Shown: positions 23,842 through 37,617 of the stretch, piece by piece | Layout of the letters: every line of letters starts with the position of its first letter | Position numbering within the stretch: the stretch's first letter is position 1 | Origin: Rhabdornis inornatus | Lineage: Eukaryota; Chordata; Aves; Passeriformes; Rhabdornithidae | Direction of reading: 5' to 3' | NCBI GenBank assembly: GCA_013397075.1 | Contig: VWZS01008816.1 | Span: 2,182,642-2,246,641, forward strand | Length of the DNA stretch: 64,000 nucleotides | Made by a program: the position numbers and the translations under genes | Notes under the pieces: model-generated | Seen by the model: only the letters and a program-made list of their open reading frames with translations | Databases searched by the model: none | Told to the model about the DNA's origin: nothing

Positions 23842-25791
23842 ATAACTCTGCATCTATGATTAACTTGAAAGAAACTCTCTTTTATCTCTATAATCTATGT
23901 AATTATGTAATTCTCTTTTTTTCTTTGTCATCTATGAGATTCTCTGTCTCTTTAAAGCTGTAAACTCTCACGGTAAGGTATGCCTCAAAGTATGACTAGA
24001 TAAAAATTATTGAATTTTCATCATTAGTTAAGACTTAGTCACTATCTTGATTGAAGTAATTATGCATGCACACCCACAGCTACAAAGAATCAGTGCTTAT
24101 TGCCAAGAGTGGGATACCCACAGACTTCAGTTACTTCAGTATAAAGTGCTCACTACACTAAAATTAGTTCATATTAAAAATATTTACTCCAATTTCCATC
24201 TTATAATGTAAATGTACTAAGGCATTCAGCTTGTTAACATTACATTGTCACTTAAAGTAATTCTCACTAGCCGACACCATCTGTCAATGCCCAAATATTT
24301 TCCTTCCATTCAGGCTAGTTGAAAGTAACAGTAAAAACAGTCTGGTAGGGAAAAGAAATGTGCTAAATGTGCTGATGCACATATATATCAAGACAAGCCA
24401 TTTTTAATACTGCTTTAGTCCATAGCCAAAAATTAAGTTGTTGCTTTTGAAATTCAATTGAGGGAAAAGTGAAAAATACTTGTGAAGATCTGGAACAACA
24501 AAGGCAAGGGAAGAATTTTCATTTACTGACATATAGAAGTGTTAAGATCCTGATTCCAATTACTTTAAAAGAAATCTTAGAGAAAGTAGAGATTAATTAC
24601 TACAGTAAGTAGCAAACACTCCTAGGATTCTTCTATGTGTTAGCAACATTTGTGTTTCAGACCTTATCTTCCATGAACTAAAAGGAAAGAGTCACTTGGT
24701 TGAGTCTTTTTTTTTTTTTTGTTCTATTTATTCCAATGACACTTTTAATACACTGTAATTCTTTATAGAATTTTATATTCTCTTCCATTCCACATGTTCC
24801 AAGCGATCCCCATTCACTGTCCAGGTTCTACCCCTGATCCCAACTATCTTCTGTTTTCTAGTAATGATTTTCATGAAGTAATAGACAAAAAAGCAACAAC
24901 CAGAAGGTTGTCTCCAGGAAGGTAAACTAGCTATGCTGGCATTTAAATCTACTTTTATTTGGCAGGGGAAGCATTTATAAATGCTTCTTTAAAACCATTT
25001 ACATGAAGACTCTTAATATATCATTGAGGGAAGGGCCAGAATCTCCCTCTGGAACCATAGAGAGCCCAATAAAGTCTTTTCACTTGGTTTTGTTATCTGT
25101 ATTGATTTCTGGTCTCAATTGCATTCAATTGCCTAGAAGACAAATAGCCTCAGTAACCAGCAGCTCTTTACATCAGTTGCCCTCTTACAAAGTCTCTTTT
25201 TCCAGCTGGAACAAGGAAAATTATTTCACCTCCAGTTTACTCAGAGGAATCTATGCAGAGGTAGATAATAGAAACAAATATAAAAGTTTATAGCAACCTT
25301 GTCAAGAAAGTGTGTGCTGTGACTAAACATTTTTCAGAGATATGGCTTGGGATTTATGGGCTAGGTGGTGATGGAATGTTCTTCTTAAACATTTTTCTCT
25401 TATTCATATATTGTTGAGTTGGTGGCAATAAGGGAAGCTATGGTGAAATAACCTTTCCATGTTGCAGCACTGATCACTAGCTCACCAGTTACATACCATT
25501 AAACAAGGGGGTTTATACTTTTCTCCCATAAATTGACTTTTCTACCAGTTTTAGGCTCAGTGCTTGCTACTAAGCCCAGGAAGAATATTCTATTCATTCA
25601 ATTTAATGAGCATTGGATTACCTTGCTCTTGAATGTACTAAATTAGTATTTTGGTGTTGAAAATGCCAACACTGAGGAAGGAAATGGAATTTCAGTTTAA
25701 AATTAAAAGACCATAATTTGAATATCCCATCACACCCTGGTGTTAAATACGGCTTTCTTTAAACATCTCTAAATTACAAAGTTGTTTTCAG
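23842..25791. other. Unannotated interval with one perfect palindrome
   Basis: AT-rich DNA with a T14 run near 24708. GAAGCATTTATAAATGCTTC at 24968-24987 is a perfect 20-bp palindrome. No gene or known repeat was recognised. Confidence 0.4.
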
Positions 25792-26566
25792 TGCTGTGGT
25801 TTGACATAAAGCAATACTACACGAGTGAGTAGAATTAACCAACTGCTCAAATAAATATACCTGTTCAGGGTTGAATTGTTCCCTTTTCTTTCTGTGGAAT
25901 TTTCTCCATCGTTATGCTAAGTATTTGTGGCTACACCTTAGTAGATATAGTTTTTCCCTCGCAGGGGGTAGGGGATAAGGGGAGACCGGAAAAGTGGGAC
26001 AGGGGCCTGGGCGCACTCTCTCGCTGGCTCGTGGGGTGGACTGAAGACGGCTGGCGCTCCTACCGAGCATCTTCCCTGCCATCCCAACGCCAGGAGCCAC
26101 GTTCCCTGCTGTCGGACATCGCACTGCTGCCTTCCTGCTTCGTTCTACTACCTCCGGAGACTCGGCTGGGCCACAACTGACACCGTGAGGAGGGAGTCTC
26201 CCCTCCATCCCCCTCTCACACCTGGGCCGCCGCCGCCACCATCACCCAGCCCCCTTCAGCTGCACGGGACCTGCCCTGCCCACACAGCACCGGGAACTGA
26301 GCGCAGAGAGAGAGGGCCTGTGGCCAGAGGGACTCGAACTGAGCTCTACTGTTCTGTTTTGTTGTCGATCTTTATAGCTGTTGTTGTTTCTGCTGTTTGC
26401 CTTGTTAGATATATTAGTAAATAACTGTTATTCCTATCCCCGTATCTTCTGCCTGAAAGCCTCTGATTTGCAACTATAATAATTAGGGAGGGGGGTTGCA
26501 TTCTCCATCTCAGAAAAAGGGGTTCTTGCCTTTCTTTAGCAAATACCTGTCTTTCAAAACAAGACA
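25792..26566 (+). mobile_element. Solo LTR with GC-rich body
   Basis: The element starts at about TGCTGTGGTTTGAC (25792), passes through a GC-rich body (about 25975-26330) and ends at CAAAACAAGACA (26566). Its last 170 bases (from the ATATTAGTAAATAACTGTTATTCC region on) align with 59090-59255, the end of another LTR in this window. I recognise the type as a songbird ERV LTR. The left end is uncertain by tens of bases, and the flanks show no target duplication. The GC-rich part could be mistaken for a CpG-island promoter. Confidence 0.72.
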
Positions 26567-28287
26567 ATACCCTAATTCTGGTTTATATTAACATGATAGT
26601 TGTAAATGATAACATCAAAAAAATTGTAATTATTTTTATCATCAGAAAAAATACCTTGATTCTCTTCTTAAGTAAGACTTTATATATAGAAGGAAATAGT
26701 AGTTCTGTGTGACTGAAGATGACATTAGGCAATGCTGCAAATATTTGAAGAAAACAAACCCAAGATACCAAGAGCTTTGGAAATAATTTTTCTTCAGCGA
26801 AAAAAAAAAATCACCCAAACACAGAAACACACATTTATATACATGCATGTCTTTGGATATACTTGCATCTCAGCCGAACACCTGTTGGGAACATGAAAAC
26901 TCACACTGACTTTTTGTGCTGTTCATTTTCTAGTTTTCATACCTATGAATAAATAACTGGAAGTGTTTCTAATGGGAGTTCAATCTGCTGATAGCAAAGG
27001 CTATGAAAAAATATATGGCAGTTTCCCAATTTCCAGCTGATAAACAGATGACTCTTTTTTTAAAGAGGTTTACAATGAGTTTCAAGAAACAAAGCTATCA
27101 AATAAAAAATTAAGCTGCAAAGTGACAAGATATAGAATATATGACTGTTCACAACAATGGTATTTATTGACTGACTCACCAAATATGCAGCAACAATTTA
27201 TCAAATGTTTCGGAGACCAGAATGATTTCTGTGCAATGCTTTGGTTTAAAAACCAATTTTCTTTCCAGAAAAGCTATTTTTGGCATGTCATTTTGAATTC
27301 TGTATCACTGCTTGAAGATATTTTAAAACACATTTCTATGTTACCGGAAAATATTGCAGCATTTTAGCCAAAAAGGGATCTTGACATCTGCCATTTATAA
27401 ACAGAGATTTCTAGACAGAAATAAGAAGAGAAACCAACCCAGTTTTGACCTAAGACATTATTTAATTAGTACTGCATCACAAATGTGAGATCGTATTTTG
27501 AGCTGTCCCATGAGACTCAGATGATCCGTTAAGAATGTCATTTTTTGACCAGAGGCAGAGATTATGTCCACCACTTACATCCTTGTTCTCCTAGACCTAT
27601 GCAGAAAATCCATGTTTTTATATTTGAAGGATAATTAGTGATTTACTTCTTCCCAGGTATCCAGCTAGCCAATTTTTACAAGGCTGCACAAGAGGAAAAG
27701 CTGTCTTGCCCTAGAAAGTGATCATTTTGTGATATGAAGCGTGAACTTTCCTTTATTAAATTTGTGATGTTAGACATCAAGTCTATTCTTCAGGCTGATA
27801 TTCATATACATCTAAAGAGGTAAATTTCCTCCTCTCCCTCCCCCAGCTGTCCACTTGTTTCAATATTATTTGTTCTTTTCTGATGCATGAAAATATAAAG
27901 GATCTCCCAAAGCCAATCACTATAAACTTAGTCATTCTGCATGTCTAAGTTAGCTGTCCTTGGTTTTTTAATTTTGTGCTATCTAGTGACCCTAAATTTT
28001 ATATAAAACTTTAGTTAAAAAATTACTTCCATTTCTCTGTGTCATGTCACATTTTCAAACTGATACTTCTTAAAAGTGGGGGACTGATTAGGTACATTAC
28101 TGAACAACTAATTGTGCCTGGAAGAAAGAAACACATGCATAGAAATAACTATTTTGTTCTTTTTAAACGACTTTAGATAATTCTGTTTTCTCTGTAGAAG
28201 TTCTAGAAATGCAGATATATTCCCAGGCAAAAAGTCTATTAGATAAAAGTGGTATTAAAAAGTTAGGGACTTCAGAAAAGGTTTTGC
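26567..28287. other. Unannotated interval
   Basis: AT-rich sequence with no recognised feature up to the assembly gap. Confidence 0.4.
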
Positions 28288-28309
28288 NNNNNNNNNNNNN
28301 NNNNNNNNN
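28288..28309. other. Assembly gap (22 N)
   Basis: A run of 22 N. The flanks do not repeat each other, unlike the single-N join at 21458. Its true size is unknown. Confidence 0.98.
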
Positions 28310-28440
28310 AATAATAAAAGTATAACCAGATACATTACACAATTTTTCCAAAGCATGTAATACTAAACTATTTCTGCTCCAACTCAAGCCACTGACCGTA
28401 GGATAGGAGTAAGGTTATGCCATAACTGAGTGTTCTGTTA

Positions 28441-28706
28441 GAAAAAAGGAAAAAAGAAAAGAAGAGAAAAGAAAAAAGAAAAGAAAAAAGAAAAGAAAAA
28501 AGAAGAAAAGGAGAAGGAGAAGGAGAAGGAGAAGGAGAAGGAGAANCAAGGCAAGGGAAAGAGAAAGGAAAGGGAATGAGAAAGAAAGAGAAAGAGAAAG
28601 AGAAAGAGAAAGAGAAAGAGAAAGAGAAAGAGAAAGAGAAAGAGAAAGAGAAAGAGAAAGAGAAAGAGAAAGAGAAAGAGAAAGAGAAAGAGAAAGAGAA
28701 AGAGAA

Positions 28707-28741
<35 letters not shown>

Positions 28742-28743
28742 AA
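28441..28743 (+). repeat. Polypurine simple repeat, (GAGAAA)n core
   Basis: Three purine blocks follow each other: AAAAGAA-type text (28441-28510), (GGAGAA)n (about 28509-28545, broken by an N at 28546), and (GAGAAA)n. Bases 28578-28743 are 166 uninterrupted purines. The Glu/Lys-repeat frame and the Ser/Phe/Leu-repeat frames on the other strand are translations of this tract and not proteins. Confidence 0.97.
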
Positions 28744-31700
28744 CTTTTAAGAGGCATAGATTTTCTGTAAAGAAGTACATTCTACGTATTCATGTCAGTC
28801 TATTCAACACAATCAGATTTCCTTTTTCATTCAGTCAAGGAAGGTTCATGAGAACAAATTTAAGCAAGGTCATACTGTATGATACTGGAAAGCAGAAAAA
28901 GTTACAGGGTCAAAGTCTCAACTGAGTTTAAATGCACTCTAAAATTTCAAGGTAAATGAGTCTTTATTACTTTATATCAGCTGGTGATCTGTAGCCTTAT
29001 TTTTTACGTTAACCCATAACAACAGAACTTTTTTCCTTACCTCTGAATCTTTAGAAGAATAAAGTAAAAGTCTGAGTCTTACAAGAGCAGATATTTGATA
29101 TTATTGACAACAATTTGCTTTGTTACTCAAAGCATCTCACTGAAATATTCCAGTCATCACGTAATTTAAACACTGAATTAGCCAACAATCATCTCTGCAA
29201 GTAGAAACTTGTTCTATATTCTCTGTACTTTACCAAAGTTCAAAGGAAAGACAGAAATGTGCATTTATTGTGGACAGTGTGCAAGGCTGAAGTAATCAAA
29301 GTTAAGATTTGCTTTACATCAATCTAGTCTTTCAAATTACTGAAGCTCTATCTGAAAGCTCCTGACACCCTGAAAGAAATATAAAATAATCAGCTATCTA
29401 TCCCTTTCTTGTCTTAGAGTAGTGCCAGAGAAGAAAGAAAAAATTACAGCAGCAATCATATGTATTAAATCATCAGTTCAACGTCTCCAAGACGGTATTA
29501 AACAATTTTCTTCTGTATAGAAAAAAAAAACATACAGCATTTATACAGAACAAATTTTCACAAAAGGACAGGTTTTCCCTTCAAATAGGATAGACCCTAA
29601 TGTGTAATGTAAAGAGGTAGAAGCTTTACAAAAGCTTCAGCAAAATGCAAGTATACTGTGAGATACAGAACGTGGGCCTGAATCTTTGGCAGAATAAAAT
29701 TACAGAAATGTTAAGAGATGGCAAGTACTCAGCATCCATTTGCATACAAGGATGTGCACTGGAGAGTCATGAGCCCAACCTTTTCACCATAGAAAAGCAT
29801 GATTATCCTCAGTGTGTTAGATTGCACCTTTCATGGAACCTGCAGAGTGGACAGGTGCACATAAAATATACTCCAGCAAAAATAAGCATCAGAAGCTTAT
29901 CTGTGCTTCTCTGCAGCAAAGACACTCTGAACTCAAATACAACATGTCTAATAGCTACCAGGGTCGAAAGAAATACAAAACTCCTGCAGATCTCAGGGTT
30001 GCATTTCCTATACCAGTATTCAGATTCAACACACACATTTCAAGCAATATCTTTAAAAATCTGATGAGGCTAAGGCCTGCAATAAAAAGTACGAAAGAAA
30101 TTTAACTTGTACCAGTGGAAGTTCACAAAAAATCACCTGAGGATCTGCAGTGAAGTGCTTCCTAACCCCAAATCTGTAATATCCAAGATCTGTAATTGAA
30201 CACACACTTTAACCTAGCTTTTAGCTCACAACCTCTTTTTATAGGAAGTAAAATTACGCTTCCTAATTTATAAGATGCAATTCAGCTTTTGCAAATAAAA
30301 CAGCAGTAAGTGCAGAGTCATAGATAAGCCAATTTTTAAAATGTAAAATTAGTTTGATGTAATCTTTCTTAAGTAACTGGAACTTTGAATATTCAGTATA
30401 TAAGTAATCAATGCTGATGTTAATTCCTCAGATATGGATCCTTTCTGTAGCAGAGGAGCACTGCACCATCTGTGTATAAACTTGACACTAATTGTTAGTA
30501 CAACCAACAATAAAGTAGATTATCCAGACTTAATTATAATAAATACAAGTAAAATTGAAGACAACCTTTTCATGCCCTCCCTTTCGCACTACCTAATAAA
30601 GCACAAAATATTTCAAACAGAATGAAATCTTCTTTTTCAAACACGCTGTTCACAAGCATATTGAAGAAACTCAGTGTGCCATTGCTCCATATTATCCCTC
30701 CTTGATTATAGCCAATGATGATGACAGGATTTCAAGCACAATGGATTTTGTTCCAGGCTATGAGGCAGAATATAATAAATCCTTTTAATAAAATAGACAT
30801 TTCAAAGACATATAAGAAAAACACCAACAACCACAAGATTTTTGAGTTTCCAAGTGTAACACTATTACTTTTCCAGGGTGATAAAAAAATAATTACATTT
30901 TTTGTATCCCAAGGCTTTGCTTTTGCTAGTAAAAGATACCTGGCCAGGTCCTAACTTTGAGTGCTGATATATGATCATATATATCGTCTTACTCTTTGCC
31001 TGTGCCTTGGCATGGAGCATACCAAATTAGCACCTTCCCAGACAACACTTGTACAAAGACTAGGGAATGACATGGGCCAGGGGGTCTTGAAGCAGCCGAC
31101 ATGGAGGAGATCATGTGATTTTTTAAGGAAAGTGAGCTAAACTCTGAAGTCAGCATTATGATTTCCCTGAAAAAAAAGTTGTTTGAAAAGATTCCTCAAA
31201 GCCACCACTACTCAGTGGCTCACTAGCAACGAGGTCAGACTCAGTTGAGACAGGGAAACAGAAGCTGATCAGAAGGAGGAGGAGAGAAATCTTTCTTACT
31301 GCATGCAGATCAAGCTTAATTTCTTCTTTATTTTTCTGTACCTATATCAGATATTTGTATCTTCTGCCTGGTTTTATATGCTGTCAATAACATTTTGAGT
31401 TAGGTTAGTCCAAGTGTGATTTAAGATGCCTGGTTAGTACCAATACACTGTTCCTCAAAGGCATGCCAAATGTAGAAACTAAGACTCTGGAATATTTTGC
31501 TGTCCCAAAGAGCTTCAGCTTCCTATAATTCAAAGCATTCAAAGGGTAGCTGAATTTAAGATAAATAGGAATGGTGAAGAGGTGATACCACTGGGGTTAA
31601 GGGAAGCAGACACATCCCCCAGCATCCTTTGTAGCATGGAAAGGTCTTTGCATGCAATAAGATATGAGTGTGCACATATGAACCCAAAGTACTGCAGCAT

Positions 31701-34700
31701 GGAAAGTGGGCACACCAAAATGGTAGCATATCACTTGCTGTCAGGAGAAGAAAATAAATTCTAGACAACTTCATTTACTAACAGAATTGTAGCCTCAGTA
31801 AAATTGAAAACCACTGAAATAGCTGGTTAAACAGCTAGTTCTACTGAATTATAATGAGTATGAAGTCAGCCTCAAAATTGCAACCCTTAAATACTATTAA
31901 AATATCAGTTATCATGCTAGTCGATTTTTTGATTGTATGACTCAGTCAATATCAATAATATTCAACACATTTCATTTATCATTTTTCAATAGTGATATTC
32001 AAATATGGATAGAAATATTTAATACTAATGCCTGTGTGGTAAGTCTTGTCCACTGACATTGTAAAATAGGGCTGAGAAATACTTTAAATTTTGAGTAGAG
32101 CATAAGAAAACATCTATTTAAAAAATGGGTGGACTTCCCCTTGCTAATGTCAGTAGACTCAAACAACTCATTTTTATCTATATCATCCTCTAGAAAATTG
32201 AGATATAATTTAACATCCTCATATATTACAACAGGACATTTTAAATAGGTTATAAAGTAAAAAATAGTTATAGCATAAGGCAAAGATTTTTCAGAGGTAC
32301 AGTGGGTATTAGAACACTTGTTACCTCCGTGTACCTCCACGACCTATATTAATTTATCTTCCCAAGCCTATGGAGTTCAGAGCTTATTTTTGTTATTTGT
32401 GTCAATGATAGACCACTCAACAAATGCTAGATGGATAAGCTCAATATTCTAACACAGCATAAATACTGTTTTCTTTGAATAAGGGTCTAGATCAAGGACT
32501 GAAACTACAGGTGAGCCAAAGTCTGCTATCTCAGCACACCTAGTCTATAAAACCTAAGCTACATAACAAGCAAAGTCATACAGAAAAACTGAACCTTTCA
32601 TCTACTACATTCTCAGAAAAAAAAACAGCAAATGAGAATAAAGAGTGGGAGAAAAAATATATTCTATGATGTATCCTTAGAGTAAGTGAAGTTAACAGGG
32701 CCTCAATTAATTCTTCCACTAAGTAGTCTCCCTGCACCTCTCAAGGACAGGGGTGCACATGACTGCTCTGTGGATACACTGCTAAGCTGTCAGAAAGCCA
32801 TGATTCCCAGCTGCCTGGATAACAGAGTTGGTGGAAACATGCTGTGGCTCTTTCTGGCTCTGTGTGCAAACTCCCTTCAGAAGTCACTGGCTGTAACTGG
32901 GTCACTGTGGCATTGTCAGCAACTATTACTATCCAGAAATCCATTCCCCTGGGTGTCTCCAACAAGACCTTTTCTTTGCCCCAACAATCTCCTGCTTAGT
33001 ACTTTTGTGTAGACTCGGTCCAAATGGAGTAGCTCCCACATTTTACTTATGTCACCACATTTCAAATCTCATGCTCAGTTTATGAAGCTCTATCAAGTGT
33101 AGTTTCCTCCAGTGTAAGGGTAAGGAGTTCCACTGAGACTGTGCTGTTGTTCACATCAGTTACTAATTGAGAAAAATGCCACATCACAATGTTGTCAGTA
33201 TTGTCAATATTTTCAGAAAAAAAAATTAAAAAATTAGTTTTTTACCATGTTTTTCCAGAGTGTTCAGATTTGTGTCCAAGTAGAATCACTGTTTAAATTA
33301 GCTCACTCCTCAGTCTTTTCCTGTTACTATTTCCTGGAAGGTTACAGACAGTATTATTACACTTTCTAAATCAATAATATGGCAGAACTGCTCTCTCGAA
33401 ACTCAAAACATACTTTCTGCAGCTAAGAATAATATCATGTTGTTTCTTTCATATTTATGCCCATGAGGTTTACTGAAGCGCACTTGAATTAATAGGAAAT
33501 TTCATCCATTGTAAAATGTTGCCAATAAATGGATTGTCTTGTAACTGATACAGCTCAGGTGTAAAAAACGAGTTATAATTTCAGTATACTGCAACTCAAC
33601 CATCAATGTCTATTTTTAAAATCTCTGTGTGATGTGGATTATTACTGTAATCATTTTGTCTTTAGCTATATTTAGCTAAGAGTTAAAGACAGCATGGGTG
33701 TCTCATCTCTAGCCAATCTATACAACTACCTATTCATTTATATATTGTATTTTTTGATTCAGTTAAAAATGAGAGCATTTGAACTAATTATTTATTTATA
33801 TAGAGGTTAAAAATCAACAGTAAATTAAAATTGACAAAAATGTAAAACCACTTTAGAGTACGGACTACAAATGGGAAGTCATGGGTGATTTCAAGCTTCT
33901 GAAGAAATACTTTCATGAGAACAAGATTGATTCTTACTGAAGAATGTAAAAAATACTGTTTTTAAGCAAGCTCTTGTGATAATAAAAGATAATAGATCAA
34001 AGACAAATGATTCAGAAATTATTCAACCTGTCACAGCTCAAAGTTGTTTCAATGCAACGTATTCAAAAACTGCAGCAAATCTTCCTGTTTTAATTGGAAC
34101 TTGAATCACCTTGACCTTTCTTAGCACAGAGCAGAGTGCCCCTCTGAACCAACGGCAGCATCTGCATCCTCATTCCATTTTAATCAGAGCTCAATTTGGA
34201 TTTCTATGTCTCGGCAATCAGTGCATTGCAGAGCAAGGAAACTGCAGAAATAAATGAGATGTTGCCTTGTTCCAGTTGATTAAAACATGATTCAAGGTGA
34301 CTTTTAGGTGACACTACAAGTTGTCAGAGCAGCAGTGTACTTTTCTTTATGATGGAAAAAAAATGTGTGAGGGATGTTTATTTCCCCTCTCTGAGATAAG
34401 TGACAGAATTGAAATGAGAGCACTGGTGTGTCCATGAAAATATATCAGTGTTTAAAGAATCCTATTATTAGACACAGTGGAAACTACATCTTGGATAAGC
34501 CTCCCATACTGTGGGTAATTATCACAAGCCAGAATGCTAATTGCTTTTCAATCTGCTCTGTGCCTCCGATGAGTCTTGTTGAGGGCTACTGGGGCTGTAC
34601 CAGACACTAACACTTAATGAGACCAAGTTTATCAAAGTACAGCATCAGCTATTACCAAGTGAAGAACAGAAAAAATAGGCCTTAAAATGAAAAGAAGAAA

Positions 34701-37473
34701 AAAAGAGAGATGAAACTGTGGGACAACAGGAAGAATTAAACTAAAAACATTTTAGTTATAATTTATTTTCTGGTGTTAAGTAATTACATCTTCATCACAG
34801 ATAAAACTATATAAGTTTTCATGTCATGGTTTGGTTACTTGGAAAGGTGAGTATTTGTTCCGTATTTTAAAAAGTTGGCCTGTTTACACAAGAGAAATTA
34901 GGAATAATAAAGCATTTTTCCTTTCAGTTCTGACTATTATGGTTAAGAACAATTAAGGGTGGGTGTCTACATATATTTTTTCACTTTCTTGTGTAAAGTG
35001 ACCAAAAACAATTAAATTGGAAGCCATCTTCTGGATAATATACCATGTCTTTGAAGGTAGATTTCAGTTTACACTGAACTCCAGAAAACATGTAGGCAAT
35101 GAGCATTTTCCAGAAAGCCAACCCAGTAAAAAATTACCATTTGGAAGAATGGAACATTCCCACATTTCTCTGTTTTACAATATTTTTTATCCTATAATTA
35201 GGTCTTTTTCATGAACTCAAGCAAGGAACTAGGTAGGCAATTACCACAGAAAGCATTCAAGGTATTGTTAAATCATGGTAAGATGTACTGACTGCTTTAA
35301 GGACACAATAGTGAAGTCACCAAAGTTCTACTGAAAAACTTCAGGAAAGGGAAAAAAAAACCCAGCATCCATTATATGATATATATATAATGTTGATGTA
35401 ATTATTTTTTCTTATTGTCTCTAAATTAGAGATTAGAAAAGCAGGTGAAGTAAGGTATGCATCTCTAAAGCAGAGAAATAAGTGTTTGACTTTAGTTCTG
35501 CCAGTTCTCAGTGCTGACAATTTCAATTGCAGAGGTCAAAAGAGCAGCACCAGAGAACACAAGTTAGACCACTAAGTTAAGGATCTCAACAGCAGTGACA
35601 CTGGTCACAGCGGCTGTGAAGATGAAAACAAATGTGAGTAGATAAGTGAGCAGATTATATCACAAAATTGCACATGTCAGTATTTCTGTACGTGTGTGTA
35701 TTGACTCACCTTAGAAAATACTTTGCCATTCTTGTCGTTATTTAAAAGAGTAAAACAGACTACTGTAAAATAATGATTTTAAACCTATTTTTCACACACT
35801 CTAGCCCTACCAGTTCACATAGCTGATGAAGTCGAGCTAGCCTATTGTTAATAGGCTGCTTTGAGTCTTCATCTCTCAGCACTTCAAAAGAAAAAGCTTT
35901 CAAGTCTAATTCAAGATAAACAGATAAATCACAGAACACAGATTTACATATAAGAAAAAAGTGTTAAATTCTTCATCTTGTTGAATTCTGTTTCTCTTGT
36001 AATCATAATTATTATTACATAGTATTATAGTCCCTGACCTCTGCCTCTCATGATAGGTGCAAACTTTATTTCTAATAAAGATTTTTAATACTTGAATCAT
36101 TGCCTTAACCTTACATTACTCCATCTCTAGGGCAATCTCATCTTCCCTCAGAAAAAGTGACCTACTTCTAAGATGAAATCTAACAATTGGGTTATTCAGT
36201 GACAATACTGATTTTCTTTTCTTTTGATTTTCCTGTGAACAGACTATTTGTCTTAAAACTGACTTGCCCTCATTTTCTAACACTTTTTAGTCAAGTAAAC
36301 TCTTGACAGCTTGTCTTAATATCAAGCATTATTGCAAATAAGATAAATATGCCTCAGCAGTGACTATAACATTATTCTCTGAATTCTCAGTACAATCAGT
36401 CAACAAAAATATTCCATTTCATACATCATTTACCACTTCTATAGGAATTGCAGAAGATGCTGCAAATGAATTCTAAAGTGAAAGTTTAGAAGCAGCAGTG
36501 GATGCATGATGCATGTGTAAGATTACCTTCTACCAGTCCTTTCTACCTCTCCTCATCGTGATCCATACACGATGGGATTAAACTTTGGAATGAAAACTAC
36601 AGAAAAGCCATTGAAAGGAGAAAGAAAACATTCAGAGATAAAAGCTGGCACGTGGTAGATCTTCATCCACTGTATGGACCAACTCTTATTCATGAGAGCA
36701 TGGCATTAATTCGTTAAAGCAGCACTTAAAAAAGCAGCATTTTAAAAAGAGGGTGAGGGGGAAAAGAAAGGATGAAATAAGGCAGGTTTTCTCTATAGCT
36801 GGTATAAACACTGCAATAAAGGTATGACTTTACCCACAGTATTATCTCCTGCTGAGTCATTTTCTTTCCCCATTTTATTAGTGTATGAAATAGAAGGGAG
36901 CACCAGTATAGCTGTAAGATGACAGAGAGACCTTTAAAGGCAGGTAACACTGCAAAAGGAATCTCTGAAGCCCAGAAAGTATCTTCCCAATGAATTAATC
37001 TCAGTCTCATGTGAGCTGTTTCTACTTTCTTAGATGTGCTGACCATGGTACCAGGAAGAGATTAATCTGCTCAAAATGGAAACCAGTCAAAAGAAAAAAA
37101 CAGTTTTTCCTATGAGTCCTGTGTTCCTCTCCTATTTTCCAAGCAAAATTTTAAACAGAAGTGAGCCTGTGGTTTGGGGTTGTTTGTTCATTTGTTTTTT
37201 TTGGGAGGGGCTGTTTATTTTGTGGAGGGGTTTATTTTTTAAATATATATCAAGTGATGATTATCTGGGAAAATTACAATTCAGCAGAATTCTGAAGGCA
37301 TATTTTCTTTTATTAGACACTTGTACACATTTATCTTTGAAATGCTTATATTACCACCTAACAATTATAGCAGGATTTTGTTGGACTTGGGTTTTGAGGG
37401 TTTGGGTTTTTTGACATCTAAATGTTCTGGGCAATCTAAATGTTTTGGTAGTTATAGTAGCAGCTCTGGCTTG
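28744..37473. other. Long repeat-poor interval
   Basis: Nearly 9 kb in which I recognise no LTR, CR1, gene or RNA. It is AT-rich with short homopolymers. A 139-codon plus-strand frame (29645-30064) and a 108-codon one (32686-33012) show no family motif. Near 34030-34310 the text is less AT-rich and less repetitive, and is a candidate conserved non-coding element, which only a cross-species alignment could show. An 8-bp-stem hairpin lies at 35839-35857. Confidence 0.4.
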
Positions 37474-37617
37474 TGTTGTGGACTAGTGTCCAAATGTAGG
37501 CAGCTCAGCATCACCCAGCTGCTCACTCACTGCCTCTCAGTAGGATGGTAAACAGAATGGAAAGGGTAAAAGGAGAAAAATTCACAGCTTGAGATAAACA
37601 TTTTAATAGGTAAAGCA
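37474..37617 (-). mobile_element. LTR fragment, ERVL-like family
   Basis: About 144 bp matching the 3' terminal part (sense) of the family seen at 5757-6342 and 18053-18617. It includes the CTCACTCACTGCC block, the GAGATAAACATTTTAATAGG block and AGGTAAAGCA. The rest of the LTR is missing to the right, so this is a truncated remnant. Confidence 0.7.

Noticed and set aside
26000..26330. GC-rich block looking like a CpG-island promoter
   Set aside because: It is the body of an LTR, as shown by the shared 3' end with 59090-59255.
28368..28780. Frames of 121-129 codons, Ser/Phe and Ser/Leu repeats, plus a Glu/Lys repeat
   Set aside because: Products of the (GAGAAA)n tract. They cross an N and have no non-repetitive domain.
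29645..30064. 139-codon plus-strand frame
   Set aside because: No recognisable motif, another open frame overlaps it, and this length is within reach of chance in 64 kb. It is kept only as an item to test with transcript data.
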